DNA of 64,000 bases, from assembly GCF_042665075.1 (NCBI RefSeq), contig NZ_JBHTBR010000009.1, forward strand, positions 124,001 through 188,000, given 5' to 3'. Made by a program: the position numbers and the translations under genes. This document shows, piece after piece, positions 35,577 through 45,528 of this stretch. Below the pieces are notes generated by a model. That model was not told the DNA's origin. It made no database searches and worked only from the letters and a program-made list of their open reading frames with translations. Each line of letters begins with the position of its first letter. The stretch's first letter is position 1. The DNA comes from Hirschia litorea. GTDB taxonomy: Bacteria > Pseudomonadota > Alphaproteobacteria > Caulobacterales > Hyphomonadaceae.

Positions 35577-36140
35577 CTAAGCCCAGATGGTGTGTTGGCA
35601 AAAGATTGAAACGCCAATTGCAATCAGAACAATTCCACCAATAATTTCAGTGCGATGGCCTAATCGCGCTCCGACAAGGGGAGCGATAAGAAAACCAACT
35701 GTGCTGATGATGAAACTAGTCGTTCCAATTAATAAACATACCCAAATGCTTGTGCCAGCCATGGCAAGGGCAATACCAACTGCTGCGGCATCAATACTTG
35801 TTCCAATCGCGGTGATGATCGTCCCAATAAAAGAGGTGGGGTGAGGCGCATTATCCTCATCGTCATGATTTAGGCCTTCTTGGATCATCCTTACGCCGAT
35901 AACGGTCAGCAATATAAGCGCGATCCAGTGATCGAAGGCTTGAATAATGCCCGCGAAATAAGCTCCCATACCAAAGCCAAGGAGACACATTAGACCTTCT
36001 GCCAGCCCAAATGTTAGGCCTGATTTAATAGCATTTCTAAGTTTCCTGTGCGGTGCTTTAGCACCAACAGCGAGAGAGGCTGCAAACGCATCTGTTGATA
36101 GACTCAAGCTGAGTGGAAGGAAGGTAAGAATGGAAAGCAT
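35577..36140 (-). CDS. mntP: Manganese efflux pump MntP
   Basis: 187 residues with six membrane helices in two related halves. The metal-site motifs appear as LSTDAFAASLAVG in the first half and GTSIDAAAVGIALA in the second, as in MntP (YebN). It exports Mn2+ and protects against manganese excess. The 190-base gap upstream holds the terminator of the next gene; no mntP-type riboswitch is recognised in it. Confidence 0.92.
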   Translation of the reverse strand: MLSILTFLPLSLSLSTDAFAASLAVGAKAPHRKLRNAIKSGLTFGLAEGLMCLLGFGMGAYFAGIIQAFDHWIALILLTVIGVRMIQEGLNHDDEDNAPHPTSFIGTIITAIGTSIDAAAVGIALAMAGTSIWVCLLIGTTSFIISTVGFLIAPLVGARLGHRTEIIGGIVLIAIGVSIFCQHTIWA

Positions 36141-36210
36141 GCATGTGGCTATAATTGCCTTTTGCTCATTTCACCAGACGTTATTGCAAAGCTTTGGGAG
36201 GGATGTATCA

Positions 36211-36246
36211 AAATAAAAGAGCCGTTCTCAGGGGGGAGAACGGCTC
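36211..36246 (-). terminator. Terminator of the DJ-1/PfpI gene
   Basis: GAGCCGTTCTC (36219-36229) pairs perfectly with GAGAACGGCTC (36236-36246). On the minus strand the stem is followed by TTTTATTTTG, a normal intrinsic terminator. Confidence 0.85.
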
Positions 36247-36330
36247 AAAACAACTTTTGCAAAAACGTATAGATTGGTGGGGGGAAAATACGTTCCCACA
36301 AAGTTGTTTATTCTAAAATATCAAAGCGTT

Positions 36331-36891
36331 TTAAGCAGCTTTGCGTTTGTGACGACCTTCTTGAACTTCTTCAATTATCTTGTTGGTAAACGCTTCAATG
36401 TCACCAGGGTTTCGTGACGTAATTAAACCGCGATCCACAACCACTTGTGAATCTTCCCAATCACCACCCGCATTTATGATGTCTGTTTTGATTGAAGGGT
36501 AGCTTGTGACCTTACGTCCAACGACCACATCCGCTTCAGCAAGTAGCCACGGGGCATGACAAATTGCAGCTAACGGCTTTCCTGAATCGAAGAAGTCACG
36601 CACAAAGCTAACAGCTTTTTTGTTCGTGCGAAGAATGTCTGGGTTCATTTGACCGCCTGGAAGGACAAGCGCGTCAAAATCTGAAACTTGAGCGCTGTCT
36701 ACTTTGATATCGACGGCGATATCTTCATCCCAATTACCATCTTTCCAGCTTTTGATTGAACCTGTGTCGGTTGAGATAATGGTAATATCAGCACCTGCCT
36801 CCATAAGGCGGCGTTTGGGTTCAAACAATTCAGATTTCTCAAAACCATTTGTGGCGAGGATTGCGATTTTAGCATCTTTAATTTGGGTCAT
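36331..36891 (-). CDS. DJ-1/PfpI family protein
   Basis: 186 residues from the ATG at 36891. AILATNGFEKSELFEPKRRL is the conserved opening and AICHAPWLLAEADV holds the nucleophile Cys of the PfpI/YhbO class; RNPGDIEAFTNKI closes the domain. Members act as deglycases, chaperones or peptidases; the exact activity cannot be read. A longer frame upstream lacks family similarity. Bases 36892-37180 carry no gene: a short ATGGAGT/ACTCCAT hairpin at 37028-37046 is the only feature. Confidence 0.88.
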   Translation of the reverse strand: MTQIKDAKIAILATNGFEKSELFEPKRRLMEAGADITIISTDTGSIKSWKDGNWDEDIAVDIKVDSAQVSDFDALVLPGGQMNPDILRTNKKAVSFVRDFFDSGKPLAAICHAPWLLAEADVVVGRKVTSYPSIKTDIINAGGDWEDSQVVVDRGLITSRNPGDIEAFTNKIIEEVQEGRHKRKAA

Positions 36892-37180
36892 TGGCTGGGG
36901 ATTCCTTTCGCTTAAAGTGCTCAAATTATTTAATTTAAGTGTGATGAGAATTATGACATTCGGCGAGTCATGCGGGAGGGGGCACCACATGACTCGCACT
37001 TTCCGTTTCAATCAGGGTCTTCTCATGTATGGAGTTACTCACTCCATGCTGCACTAACCCAAAGGCATGGTGAGAGTTCCAAGCTTTTTGAAATTTAATG
37101 TTGTTGAATTTATCTGTCCGAAATTGAGTTTAGAAACGCGCGTGGGGAAGGGCACATATCCGTAATATTTGAATATAAAA

Positions 37181-37208
37181 AAGCCACGCTGAAAGTTCGG
37201 CGTGGCTT
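37181..37208 (-). terminator. Terminator of the esterase gene
   Basis: AAGCCACGC (37181-37189) pairs with GCGTGGCTT (37200-37208). On the minus strand TTTTATATTC follows, ending the transcript of the gene at 37238-38215. Confidence 0.85.
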
Positions 37209-37237
37209 TAAAGAATTATAGGAAGTTTGGGCTTTAC

Positions 37238-38215
37238 TTATTCAGCCATTAAAAATGCCAAATATTCATTTGCGCGTGCAGACCAAGCTTCTTCTAAGTG
37301 GCCGGTGCCTTCATAAACGCGAAATTGTGCTTTCGTGTCGTCCCAACCATTATCTCTAAACCAAGCTTTGATATCGACTGTGTGTCGTGCATAATATTGG
37401 TCAAGATCTTCAGTGCCTTCGTCAAACCAGATGGTTTGTGGGTATTGGCCTAGTTTAGAGCTTTCCAGATAGGTCAGCATTGCCTCTGTAGCCGCATCTG
37501 CAACTGGTCCTTCAGGTTGGGCGAGGGGCCAGTGGGTTGAGAGGCAGGCGGCTTTGCTGAAGACTTCAGGATATTCAGCCAGAGCGTATAGTGACATCAA
37601 TCCACCCATGCTTGAGCCCATTATATAGGTCGTTTCTCTTTGCGGAGCTGTTGCGAAATTTGTATCAATATAAGGCTTTAATTCCTCAACGATAAACTTT
37701 AAATAGGCATCGCTATAGAGTTCAGGACGCCCACCTTCAGGGTTTCCTTCAGAGGGTATAAAGGCACTATCGGGCAGGTTATCAATGACTTTTTCTGGTG
37801 CGTATTCCCACCATCTTTTCTCAGTATTCCACATGCCTACAATAATAGCAGGGCGCATATTTTCTTCTTTGATGAGTTTGCTAGCGGCTTCATCCAGATT
37901 CCATTCCACGCCGCGATAGGACCCTTCAACCTGCATGAGGTTTTGTCCATCATGGGCATATATGACAGGATAATTTCCGGCATCTGCATCATACCCAGGT
38001 GGCAGCCAAATAGTTAGACCGCGTGGTTGGATATATTTAGATTCAAATGCATCCATTTTAACAAATTGACCAAAATCATCCGCAGCAATAGGGGGTGTAT
38101 TTTGATGTGTCGTTTGGGGTGCTTCACTTGCCGATTGCGCAGGGGCTTGGTGGGGCGCGCAATTGCTTATTGCAAAGACACCCATGAGGGTAAGGGATGT
38201 GAAAATCCGTTTCAT
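37238..38215 (-). CDS. Esterase-family lipoprotein (PF00756 type)
   Basis: 325 residues. A signal with lipobox ISNC anchors it at Cys19. The enterochelin-esterase/putative esterase fold is shown by TIWLPPGYDADAGNYPVIYAHDGQN, the nucleophile Ser in MGSSMGGLMSLYAL, an Asp near FDEGTEDLDQYY and the His in YEGTGHLEEAW. It may deacylate a siderophore, sugar ester or xenobiotic. The ATG at 38215 is chosen because the signal starts there (MKRIFTS); a start at 38272 would add 19 unlikely residues. Confidence 0.85.
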   Translation of the reverse strand: MKRIFTSLTLMGVFAISNCAPHQAPAQSASEAPQTTHQNTPPIAADDFGQFVKMDAFESKYIQPRGLTIWLPPGYDADAGNYPVIYAHDGQNLMQVEGSYRGVEWNLDEAASKLIKEENMRPAIIVGMWNTEKRWWEYAPEKVIDNLPDSAFIPSEGNPEGGRPELYSDAYLKFIVEELKPYIDTNFATAPQRETTYIMGSSMGGLMSLYALAEYPEVFSKAACLSTHWPLAQPEGPVADAATEAMLTYLESSKLGQYPQTIWFDEGTEDLDQYYARHTVDIKAWFRDNGWDDTKAQFRVYEGTGHLEEAWSARANEYLAFLMAE

Positions 38216-38755
38216 ATCTGTATTTTCGCTCTTGCTCAGTGTTGAGGGTGATCCTTTGTTTAAATGTTGCATCCATAATTTGACTTGAGAATGTGATTTC
38301 TGGCGCAGGGATTCTTGACGCAGAGTTGTATGCTTAAAGTAAAGGCAAATAGGGTGTGTATCTCTCTTTTAAGCTAAAAAAGTCGCTTATTAATAATATA
38401 TTTGATTGGCAAAAATACCAAAAAACACAAGAAATCCCATCAAGCCCATTCATTAGGCTTGTTTTCTCTCTAATATTATTGCCAGATTATAAGAAGACAA
38501 AATAAATCGGGGTAGGAGAAGTGAGATTGACTGGAGAAAATCCAGCGATTTTCACGCTACACAGCATAAATATAAAAGCCAATTGATTGGTTTTAGGTTT
38601 GTGAATCACAAGCGCTTTGGTGCTGTAGATATGCATCTATCGTTTTAGTAGGCTTCAAGTACTCTAAGTTGAAGAGCACAATTCGTGCTGAATCTTGTGT
38701 AAGCCTTTGAAGATATATCGGCTTCCCCAAGGCAAGTGTTTGAGGGTCGTAAGTG
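38216..38755. other. 540-base divergent intergenic region
   Basis: No gene is visible. It must hold the promoters of the esterase gene and the symporter gene. The middle is very A/T-rich. A dyad CACAAGCGCTTTGGTG lies at 38607-38622 and could be a LacI-type half-palindrome, but the core AAGCGCTT also occurs elsewhere in the window by chance. Confidence 0.6.
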
Positions 38756-40174
38756 ATGCAACCAATTCAATTGGCGATTTTCGTCTTAATTACTGGTCTC
38801 ATTGGATTGGCAACATGGTGGCAATGTCGCAAAGCTGATTCTGGAGATAAGAGTTCAGGGCATGATTACTTTCTCGCAAATGGCGGGTTGAATTGGTATT
38901 TCGTGGCGGGTTCTATCACGCTAACCAACTTATCGACTGATCAGCTTGTTGGCATGAATGGCAATCAGATGTTGGTTGTTGTGTGGTGGGAGCTGGCAGC
39001 CGTGTTTGGCTTGTGTGTGCTCACATTTGTGTTCTTGCCAATTTATTACCGCAATAACTGTACGACTACGACCGAATTGCTTCAAAAGAAGTATAATAAC
39101 AAGCATATACGTGCTGTTATTTCCTTGTTGTTCTTGTTGGGTAATCTCTTCATTTTCTTACCTGCCATCCTATATGGGGGTGCGCTTTTCTTAAAATCCA
39201 TGACTGGAATTGAAGTTCCTCTCATTTTGATTTCAATCGCTTTCGCTATAGCAGGTGCAACTTACGCCATTTTGGGTGGGCTACGGGCAGTGGCCGTATC
39301 GGATACATTTAGTGGGGTGTTGATCTTATCCTTAGCTGTTTTGGTTGCTGTTCTGGCTCTAAACGCTATTGATTTTGATCTTTCAGGTATTCCGCCCGAA
39401 CGCCTTACGCTGTTTGGCGGGGCAGATTCTCCAATTCCATGGCCCACATTGCTGACGGGTATGGTTTTCATTCAGATTTTCTACTGGAGCACGAACCAAA
39501 CGATTACGCAGCGCGCAATGGCATCTCCATCTCTTCGGGAAGGGCAAAAAGGGGTATTGGTTGCGGCTGCTATCCGTTTCCTCATTATTCCAGCGATTGT
39601 CGTTGTGCCCGGTATTGTTGCATTCAAATTGTATGGAGACATCAATGATGCAGCTTATGGACGTATTGTAGGCGATGTATTGCCCGCTTGGTTGTCGGGT
39701 GCATTTGCTGCGGGGATCGCTGCGGCAGTGCTCACCACCTTTAACAGTATCCTAAACTCATCTGCGGCGCTTTATGTGTGTGATTTGCACGAGCCTTATG
39801 TGGGCAAGGTGAAAAACATTCCGCGCGTTAGCGCCATATCCTCAATTGCGATGACAATTCTAGCAGTCGCTCTCGTGCCAGTGTTTGCAACTCAAGAGAG
39901 CATCATTAACACAGTGCAGCAATTATATGGCTTGCTTTCCATGCCAATTCTGTCTGCCTTTATCGTGGGTTTGGCTTTCAAAAATGTGGAAGCATGGGCC
40001 GCGATTATAGCTGTGGTGATTGGTGTGCTTTTCTACGCATTCATGAGCTTTGTCTGGACACCTGTGCACTATATTCACGCCATGGCGATCACGCTTATCG
40101 TCAGCGTATTATCAGCGCTCATAGTGAATCTTATCGTGTTTAGAAAACGGGCTCAGCTGGTTTTCTTATCCTAA
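38756..40174 (+). CDS. Sodium:solute symporter (SSS family), likely for galactosides
   Basis: 472 residues with about thirteen membrane helices. FVAGSITLTNLSTDQLVGMNGNQM is the SGLT-type early helix, and ATYAILGGLRAVAVSDTFSG and the NSILNSSAALYV region fit the family. It imports a sugar or similar solute with Na+. It lies 47 bases before the GH42 gene on the same strand, so a galactoside is the natural cargo. The ATG at 38756 directly follows an in-frame GTG. Confidence 0.92.
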   Translation: MQPIQLAIFVLITGLIGLATWWQCRKADSGDKSSGHDYFLANGGLNWYFVAGSITLTNLSTDQLVGMNGNQMLVVVWWELAAVFGLCVLTFVFLPIYYRNNCTTTTELLQKKYNNKHIRAVISLLFLLGNLFIFLPAILYGGALFLKSMTGIEVPLILISIAFAIAGATYAILGGLRAVAVSDTFSGVLILSLAVLVAVLALNAIDFDLSGIPPERLTLFGGADSPIPWPTLLTGMVFIQIFYWSTNQTITQRAMASPSLREGQKGVLVAAAIRFLIIPAIVVVPGIVAFKLYGDINDAAYGRIVGDVLPAWLSGAFAAGIAAAVLTTFNSILNSSAALYVCDLHEPYVGKVKNIPRVSAISSIAMTILAVALVPVFATQESIINTVQQLYGLLSMPILSAFIVGLAFKNVEAWAAIIAVVIGVLFYAFMSFVWTPVHYIHAMAITLIVSVLSALIVNLIVFRKRAQLVFLS

Positions 40175-40221
40175 AAAGAAGCTGCCTTTGTGTTTTAACT
40201 TAGTTTTGCGGATGTAATCCA

Positions 40222-42198
40222 ATGAGTGTTCAACCAAGCCTTGGTGTCTGTTATTTTCCCGAGCAACGTGATGAGAGCGAGTGGCAAAACGATATTGATC
40301 TCATGGTGTCGATGGGCCTAAAGAAAGTTCGCATTGCCGAATTTTCTTGGGCGCTTTTAGAGCCAAAAGAGGGGGGCTATGAGTGGGGCTGGCTAGATCG
40401 CTCAATTGATCTCATTGGCGCTGCTGGGCTTGAGGTCATCTTGTGTACACCCACTGCGACACCGCCCAAATGGTTGATAGATAAACATCCCGATATCTTG
40501 GCGGTAGATGCAAACGGGCAGCCACGTAAATTTGGGTCACGTCGTCATTATTGTTTCTCTTCCGCGATATATCGGGAAAAAATGTCGGGTATTGTAACGG
40601 CTATGGCGCAACGCTACGGCCAAAACAAATATGTGACGGCATGGCAGGCGGACAATGAATATGGCTGCCACAATACCACGCGTAGTTATTCCAAATATGC
40701 TCAAAAGGCATTTCGAGTGTGGTTAAAAGATAAGTATCAAACAATTGACCGCTTGAATGCTGCATGGGGCAATGTGTTTTGGAGTATGCTTTATGCTTCA
40801 TTTGAGGAAGTTGATCTGCCAAACCAAACGGTGACAGAACCCAACCCCTCGCATGTATTGGACTTTTACCGTTTCTCTTCAGATCAGGTCGTCTCATACA
40901 ATAAGCAACAGGTGGATATCCTTCGGGCGCATTCACTTGGGCGCGATATGATCCATAATTTTATGGGTTTTTATCACGAGTTCGACCACTTCAAAGTGGG
41001 GCAGGATTTGGACATATCCGCATGGGATAGTTATCCCACTGGATTTTTGGATATGTTCGCGTTTTCGGATGAAGAAAAGGCGCGCTATTTCCGCCAAGGA
41101 CATCCTGACATTGCCGCTTTTCATCATGATTTGTATCGTGGGTGCGGTAACGGTCGATGGGCTGTCATTGAGCAACAGCCGGGTCCAGTAAATTGGGCGA
41201 GACATAATAGCGTCCCTTTGCCGGGCATGGTGCGTTTGTGGACGCATGAGGCAATTGCTCATGGCGCTGAATTTGTAACATATTTTCGGTGGGATCAGGC
41301 GCGTTTTGCCCAAGAGCAAATGCATGCAGGTTTGCTGCGTCCAGATAATGCACCTTCTCCTGCGTATGGAGAGGCACAGCAAGCAGCTGAAGAAACAGCT
41401 AGTTTGCCACGCGCAGAAACGACGAAAGCAAAAATCGCCTTTGTATTCAGCTATGATGCGCTTTGGTTATATGAAGCCCATCCTCAAGGCGCACAATGGT
41501 CATATCCAGATATTTGTTTCCGTTGGTATTCGCAATTGCGTTTATTGGGCCAAGACATTGATATCGTGTCGTCAGAGATGGATTTAGCAGATTATGATCT
41601 AATCGTTATTCCGTCCTTGCCCGTTGTCGATGATGCGTTGGTGGAAAAACTAAAGGCAACGCAAGCCATTGTTTTAATGGGGCCGCGAACTGGGTCTAAA
41701 ACTCCAAGTGTACAAATCCCTGAAAACCTCGCGCCGGGAAAATTGCAAACGCTATTGCCGCTAAAAGTAACGCAGTCAGAATCCTTGCCGCCTAATGTAT
41801 CAGAAACCATCGCTTATAAGGGGGGCTCTTTTAAGGCAGGTGTTTGGTTAGATTACATAGACAGCGATTTAACACCTTTGGCAGTGAATGCTCTTGGAGC
41901 AGGGGTGTTATACCGCAATGATAATTATCTATTGCTGGGCACATTACCTGAGGCAGACTTCCTGAATCAAATTTTGCGCGACCTTGCCAATGAAGCAAAG
42001 CTGCCGATTGTGGACATGCCGGTTGATCTACGTATGCGCCACAAAGGGGCGTGCACTTATGTGATGAATTATGGGCAGGCAGAGATAAAGCTGAATGAGA
42101 ACTTGGCTGGGGCAAAAAGCGAATATTTAGTTGGGACCGCAAATGTCCCATCAGCTGGAGTTTCCATATTGGGGGAGCAAGGGCAGGGGAATAAGTAA
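40222..42198 (+). CDS. Beta-galactosidase, GH42
   Basis: 658 residues, full length for GH42. The TIM barrel (1-390) opens GVCYFPEQRDESEW; the acid/base Glu146 is in WQADNEYG and the nucleophile Glu317 in VIEQQPG. A trimerisation domain and a short beta domain follow. No signal peptide, so it acts in the cytoplasm on imported galactosides. GH42 enzymes favour small beta-galactosides, including galactosylglycerol and galacto-oligosaccharides, more than lactose in many marine species. Confidence 0.93.
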   Translation: MSVQPSLGVCYFPEQRDESEWQNDIDLMVSMGLKKVRIAEFSWALLEPKEGGYEWGWLDRSIDLIGAAGLEVILCTPTATPPKWLIDKHPDILAVDANGQPRKFGSRRHYCFSSAIYREKMSGIVTAMAQRYGQNKYVTAWQADNEYGCHNTTRSYSKYAQKAFRVWLKDKYQTIDRLNAAWGNVFWSMLYASFEEVDLPNQTVTEPNPSHVLDFYRFSSDQVVSYNKQQVDILRAHSLGRDMIHNFMGFYHEFDHFKVGQDLDISAWDSYPTGFLDMFAFSDEEKARYFRQGHPDIAAFHHDLYRGCGNGRWAVIEQQPGPVNWARHNSVPLPGMVRLWTHEAIAHGAEFVTYFRWDQARFAQEQMHAGLLRPDNAPSPAYGEAQQAAEETASLPRAETTKAKIAFVFSYDALWLYEAHPQGAQWSYPDICFRWYSQLRLLGQDIDIVSSEMDLADYDLIVIPSLPVVDDALVEKLKATQAIVLMGPRTGSKTPSVQIPENLAPGKLQTLLPLKVTQSESLPPNVSETIAYKGGSFKAGVWLDYIDSDLTPLAVNALGAGVLYRNDNYLLLGTLPEADFLNQILRDLANEAKLPIVDMPVDLRMRHKGACTYVMNYGQAEIKLNENLAGAKSEYLVGTANVPSAGVSILGEQGQGNK

Positions 42199-42289
42199 GT
42201 TTGCTTTACTTATGGTGAGTTGTGATAGTCTGAACGCTCAATTTTGAATGTTTAATTTCGGGGTGTAGTGTAAAGGATAGTAATTTCAG

Positions 42290-43195
42290 ATGTCGGACGT
42301 CGTTGACAGAGAGTGTGCAGAGCCACGTGAACTCAATCGCTTTGTCGTAAGAAATACGACAATATCGCCATTGGGTGGACTTCGTATTGCTGGGATTCTT
42401 GAAGCGAGCGTCGGTGTAATTGAAACATCACGCGTATTCACACGATATTCCATTGCCTACATCATTTCTGGTAAGGGCTATTACACGGGCAAAACGACTG
42501 GAGATTTCGTCGTATCCTCTGGTGATGCCATCTTAGTACGCCCCAATGAAGAGCATTGTTATAGACCTGACCCGGGCACTGTCTGGAGTGAGCTTTTCTT
42601 TGAGTTTGAAGGGCCGGTCTTTGATTTGTGGTTTGAAGAAACCAATTTTGATTGGGGAAACCCGGTAAAAAAACTTGAGCCTATCGCGTATTGGAAGGAC
42701 CGTTTTCTGCATACAATAGGAGAGGAGAATAATGGCTTCTCACCTAAAATGTTGGCTGAATGTCTGCGTATTCAAACTTTGTTGGCAGATATCCAAAACG
42801 CGTCTCATTCGGTGGCCGTTGAAGAAATGGCATGGCTTGAAGAGGCAAAAAAAGCGTTGATTGACCATGCTAATGGCAAGGAAGCGGCTGACGCATTAGC
42901 GCTCAATTATGAAGTGTTTCGTAAACGCTTTAAGAAGTTGACCGGATTATCCCCCGGCAAATACCGCAATTCCCTCGTGATGGATAAAGCTTGTCAAATG
43001 ATGGATGATGATGAGGTCACAATTCGCAGTATTGCGGAGGAGTTGGGATTTTGTGACGAGTATCATTTCAGCAAACAATTTAAACGCACGATTGGATGGA
43101 CACCGCGTGATTTTAGAAATCGTTTTTGCGGGGATAATAAATTGATTAGCGGATACCAAAATACACAAAACAGCTCCAATACAGCCATGGTATAA
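42290..43195 (+). CDS. AraC-family regulator
   Basis: 301 residues: an N-terminal cupin-like sensing domain (about 30-130, GDAILVRPNEEHCYRPDPGTVWSELFFEFEG) and a C-terminal AraC pair of helix-turn-helices (about 195-285, RKRFKKLTGLSPGKYRNS and IAEELGFCDEYHFSKQFKRTIGWTPRDFR). Embedded between the two galactosidase genes, it most likely activates this locus in response to the imported sugar. It is 91 bases after GH42, with its own possible promoter. Confidence 0.9.
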   Translation: MSDVVDRECAEPRELNRFVVRNTTISPLGGLRIAGILEASVGVIETSRVFTRYSIAYIISGKGYYTGKTTGDFVVSSGDAILVRPNEEHCYRPDPGTVWSELFFEFEGPVFDLWFEETNFDWGNPVKKLEPIAYWKDRFLHTIGEENNGFSPKMLAECLRIQTLLADIQNASHSVAVEEMAWLEEAKKALIDHANGKEAADALALNYEVFRKRFKKLTGLSPGKYRNSLVMDKACQMMDDDEVTIRSIAEELGFCDEYHFSKQFKRTIGWTPRDFRNRFCGDNKLISGYQNTQNSSNTAMV

Positions 43196-43380
43196 GCCTT
43201 TTTAGAGGGGCATTATGTTTCCATAATTTCGGTTTTGGCTTGAAAAGTTTGAGTTAAGCAGCATCATTTTCAATGAAATATGATGTGAAATGTGGAGAGA
43301 TGTCGGTCTTTGAATTGGCCAAATTATCTACATTCTAGCTCAGTCAGCTTGCATAGCCTGTATCTATGGAAGCGCTTTAA

Positions 43381-45519
43381 ATGACGACTCAATTGGTTTC
43401 AGTTTGTTCTTCAAAATGCCAACTCGTTTTAGATGTGAGTGGAGGTAGACGCCCGCGTATCGTGTATTGGGGCGCGGCATTGAAACATGCCAATTTTGAA
43501 GAGTTGGGTTTATTGGGGCAACGCCAATGGGCCTATGGTGGAGCCGGTATTGATATTGCGTCTTCACTGTCCAATGAATTGGGAGCCGGCAATATTGGCC
43601 CCTCAGGTTTCCTTGCGCATAGGCAGGGGAAGGATTGGGCTGCTTTCTTCAAAACAATTGAAGTTAACCAAATTTCTAAACACCAAGTGCGCATTGAGTG
43701 TGTTGATGAGAATTTAGATCTTCGCGTCGTTTATGATGTGTCGATTCATCCCGACAGCCATGTGATGGAAGCTTCCACCGAAGTGATCAACCAAGGAAAA
43801 TCTCAGCTAGAGATCGACTGGTGTTCTGCGCTTTGTATCCCATTGGATCAGCGGTTTGATAGATTGCTCGGATTTTCTGGACGCTGGGCATATGAATTCG
43901 CACAGGAAGAAGTTGATTTCTTCCGCGGCAGTTATCTGCGCGAAAATAAAAATGGCCGCACCAGTCATGACAACTTTCCGGGCCTAATAGCAAAAACAGG
44001 TTTCACAAGTGAAGAAAACGGCCTCGCTGCTGGGTTTCATTTGGGTTGGAGCGGAAATAGTCGTGTCCGCGCTGATCGAAATTCAGATCAACGTGCTTTT
44101 GTGCAAATGGGAGAATTATTCTTTCCAGGAGAGATGCAATTAGCGCCTCAAGAATCCTATAAAACACCCGTATTATACGCTGCATGGTCAGAAGAGGGGC
44201 TGAATGGTCTCTCACACCAGTTTCATGAGCATGTGAGAGGCAAAGTGTTGGATGGGCGTATTCGCGGCAAAGCGAGACCGGTTCATTATAACACATGGGA
44301 AGCTGTGTATTTTGACCATTCCGAAGAAAAACTGATCGCCATCGCTGAAAAAGCGGCTGAAATGGGTGTTGAACGTTTTGTGCTGGATGATGGATGGTTC
44401 GGATCGCGTCGAAGTGATAAATCAGGCTTGGGCGATTGGTTTGTATCTGCGGATATATATGCGCGTGGCCTGCAACCTCTTGCGGATAAAGTACGTGATT
44501 TAGGTATGGAGTTTGGGATTTGGTTTGAGCCAGAAATGGTCAATCCAGATAGTGATCTATTCCGCAAACACCCTGATTGGGTTCTTGAAGCGCCGGGCGT
44601 AGAGCAGATCCCGTTTCGTGACCAATATGTACTCGACCTTACAAAAGACGATGTGTTCCAATACTTGTTCAACACAATTAGTGACATCGTGAAGACCTTA
44701 AATGTTGCATACGTCAAATGGGATATGAATCGTGATATTCACCACCCTGGCAGTGCAGGACGTGGGGCAATACACAAGCAAACCTTAGCGGTATATGCCC
44801 TTATGCAGAAGCTAAGAACCACCCATCCAGAGCTAGAGATCGAGAGCTGCGCATCGGGTGGAGGGCGTACAGATTATGGAGTTTTACAGCAAACAGACCG
44901 TATCTGGACATCTGACAGCAATGACGCGCTGGACCGTCAACGCATCCAACATGGGGCAAGTTATTTCTTCCCATTGGATGTAATAGGTGCGCATGTTGGC
45001 CCTAAAAACTGTCACATTACAGGGCGCGTATATTCGATAGAATATCGTGCAGCAACAGCGTTATTTGGTCATATGGGGCTTGAATTAAACCTTTTGGCGG
45101 AACCCAAAGAAGATCTTGAGACACTAAAAACAGCGATTTCTCTGTATAAAACACACCGCGAAACTTTGCACACCGGAGACTTCTACCGCATTGAAAGTCA
45201 AGAGTATTTGAATGTTGTGAGTGTCGTTCGTAAAGATAAATCTGAAGCTTTGTTATCGTGTGCAAAGGTGATGCAACACACAACATCACTTCCAGAGCGC
45301 GTGCGTTTTGTGGGCTTGGATGCAAGCAAATCATACCGCGTAAAAATTGTGTGGCCGACAGCAAATATAAGTATCACATCGCCTTCGATTGTGGAGCACG
45401 CAGATTTCTTAGGAGAGGGGTATGTGTTTTCCGGTGAAGCATTGATGCGTCAAGGGCTGCAATTGCCAGTGACTTATCCTGATATCTGTTTGTTATTTCA
45501 TATTAAATCCGAAAATTAG
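43381..45519 (+). CDS. Alpha-galactosidase, GH36
   Basis: 712 residues, full length. The beta-sandwich N-terminal domain is followed by the barrel (about 300-620): WEAVYFDHSE, FVLDDGWFGSRR, the nucleophile Asp448 in YVKWDMNRD, ESCASGGGRTDYG, and the acid/base Asp512 in IWTSDSNDALDR. It removes terminal alpha-galactose in the cytoplasm, for example from digalactosylglycerol, floridoside or raffinose-type sugars. GGAAG lies nine bases before the ATG. The glpD gene starts 10 bases after the stop. Confidence 0.95.
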   Translation: MTTQLVSVCSSKCQLVLDVSGGRRPRIVYWGAALKHANFEELGLLGQRQWAYGGAGIDIASSLSNELGAGNIGPSGFLAHRQGKDWAAFFKTIEVNQISKHQVRIECVDENLDLRVVYDVSIHPDSHVMEASTEVINQGKSQLEIDWCSALCIPLDQRFDRLLGFSGRWAYEFAQEEVDFFRGSYLRENKNGRTSHDNFPGLIAKTGFTSEENGLAAGFHLGWSGNSRVRADRNSDQRAFVQMGELFFPGEMQLAPQESYKTPVLYAAWSEEGLNGLSHQFHEHVRGKVLDGRIRGKARPVHYNTWEAVYFDHSEEKLIAIAEKAAEMGVERFVLDDGWFGSRRSDKSGLGDWFVSADIYARGLQPLADKVRDLGMEFGIWFEPEMVNPDSDLFRKHPDWVLEAPGVEQIPFRDQYVLDLTKDDVFQYLFNTISDIVKTLNVAYVKWDMNRDIHHPGSAGRGAIHKQTLAVYALMQKLRTTHPELEIESCASGGGRTDYGVLQQTDRIWTSDSNDALDRQRIQHGASYFFPLDVIGAHVGPKNCHITGRVYSIEYRAATALFGHMGLELNLLAEPKEDLETLKTAISLYKTHRETLHTGDFYRIESQEYLNVVSVVRKDKSEALLSCAKVMQHTTSLPERVRFVGLDASKSYRVKIVWPTANISITSPSIVEHADFLGEGYVFSGEALMRQGLQLPVTYPDICLLFHIKSEN

Positions 45520-45528
45520 GGGGTAGAA

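Noticed and set aside
36141..36330. A yybP-ykoY (manganese) riboswitch ahead of mntP
   Set aside because: The gap contains only the DJ-1 gene's terminator and short A/T-rich DNA; none of the conserved motif's features are recognisable.
38607..38622. LacI-type operator around AAGCGCTT, with a second at 43370-43379
   Set aside because: The second copy is better explained as the ribosome site of the GH36 gene, the same 8-mer occurs elsewhere (for example near 21117), and the locus has an AraC rather than a LacI regulator.
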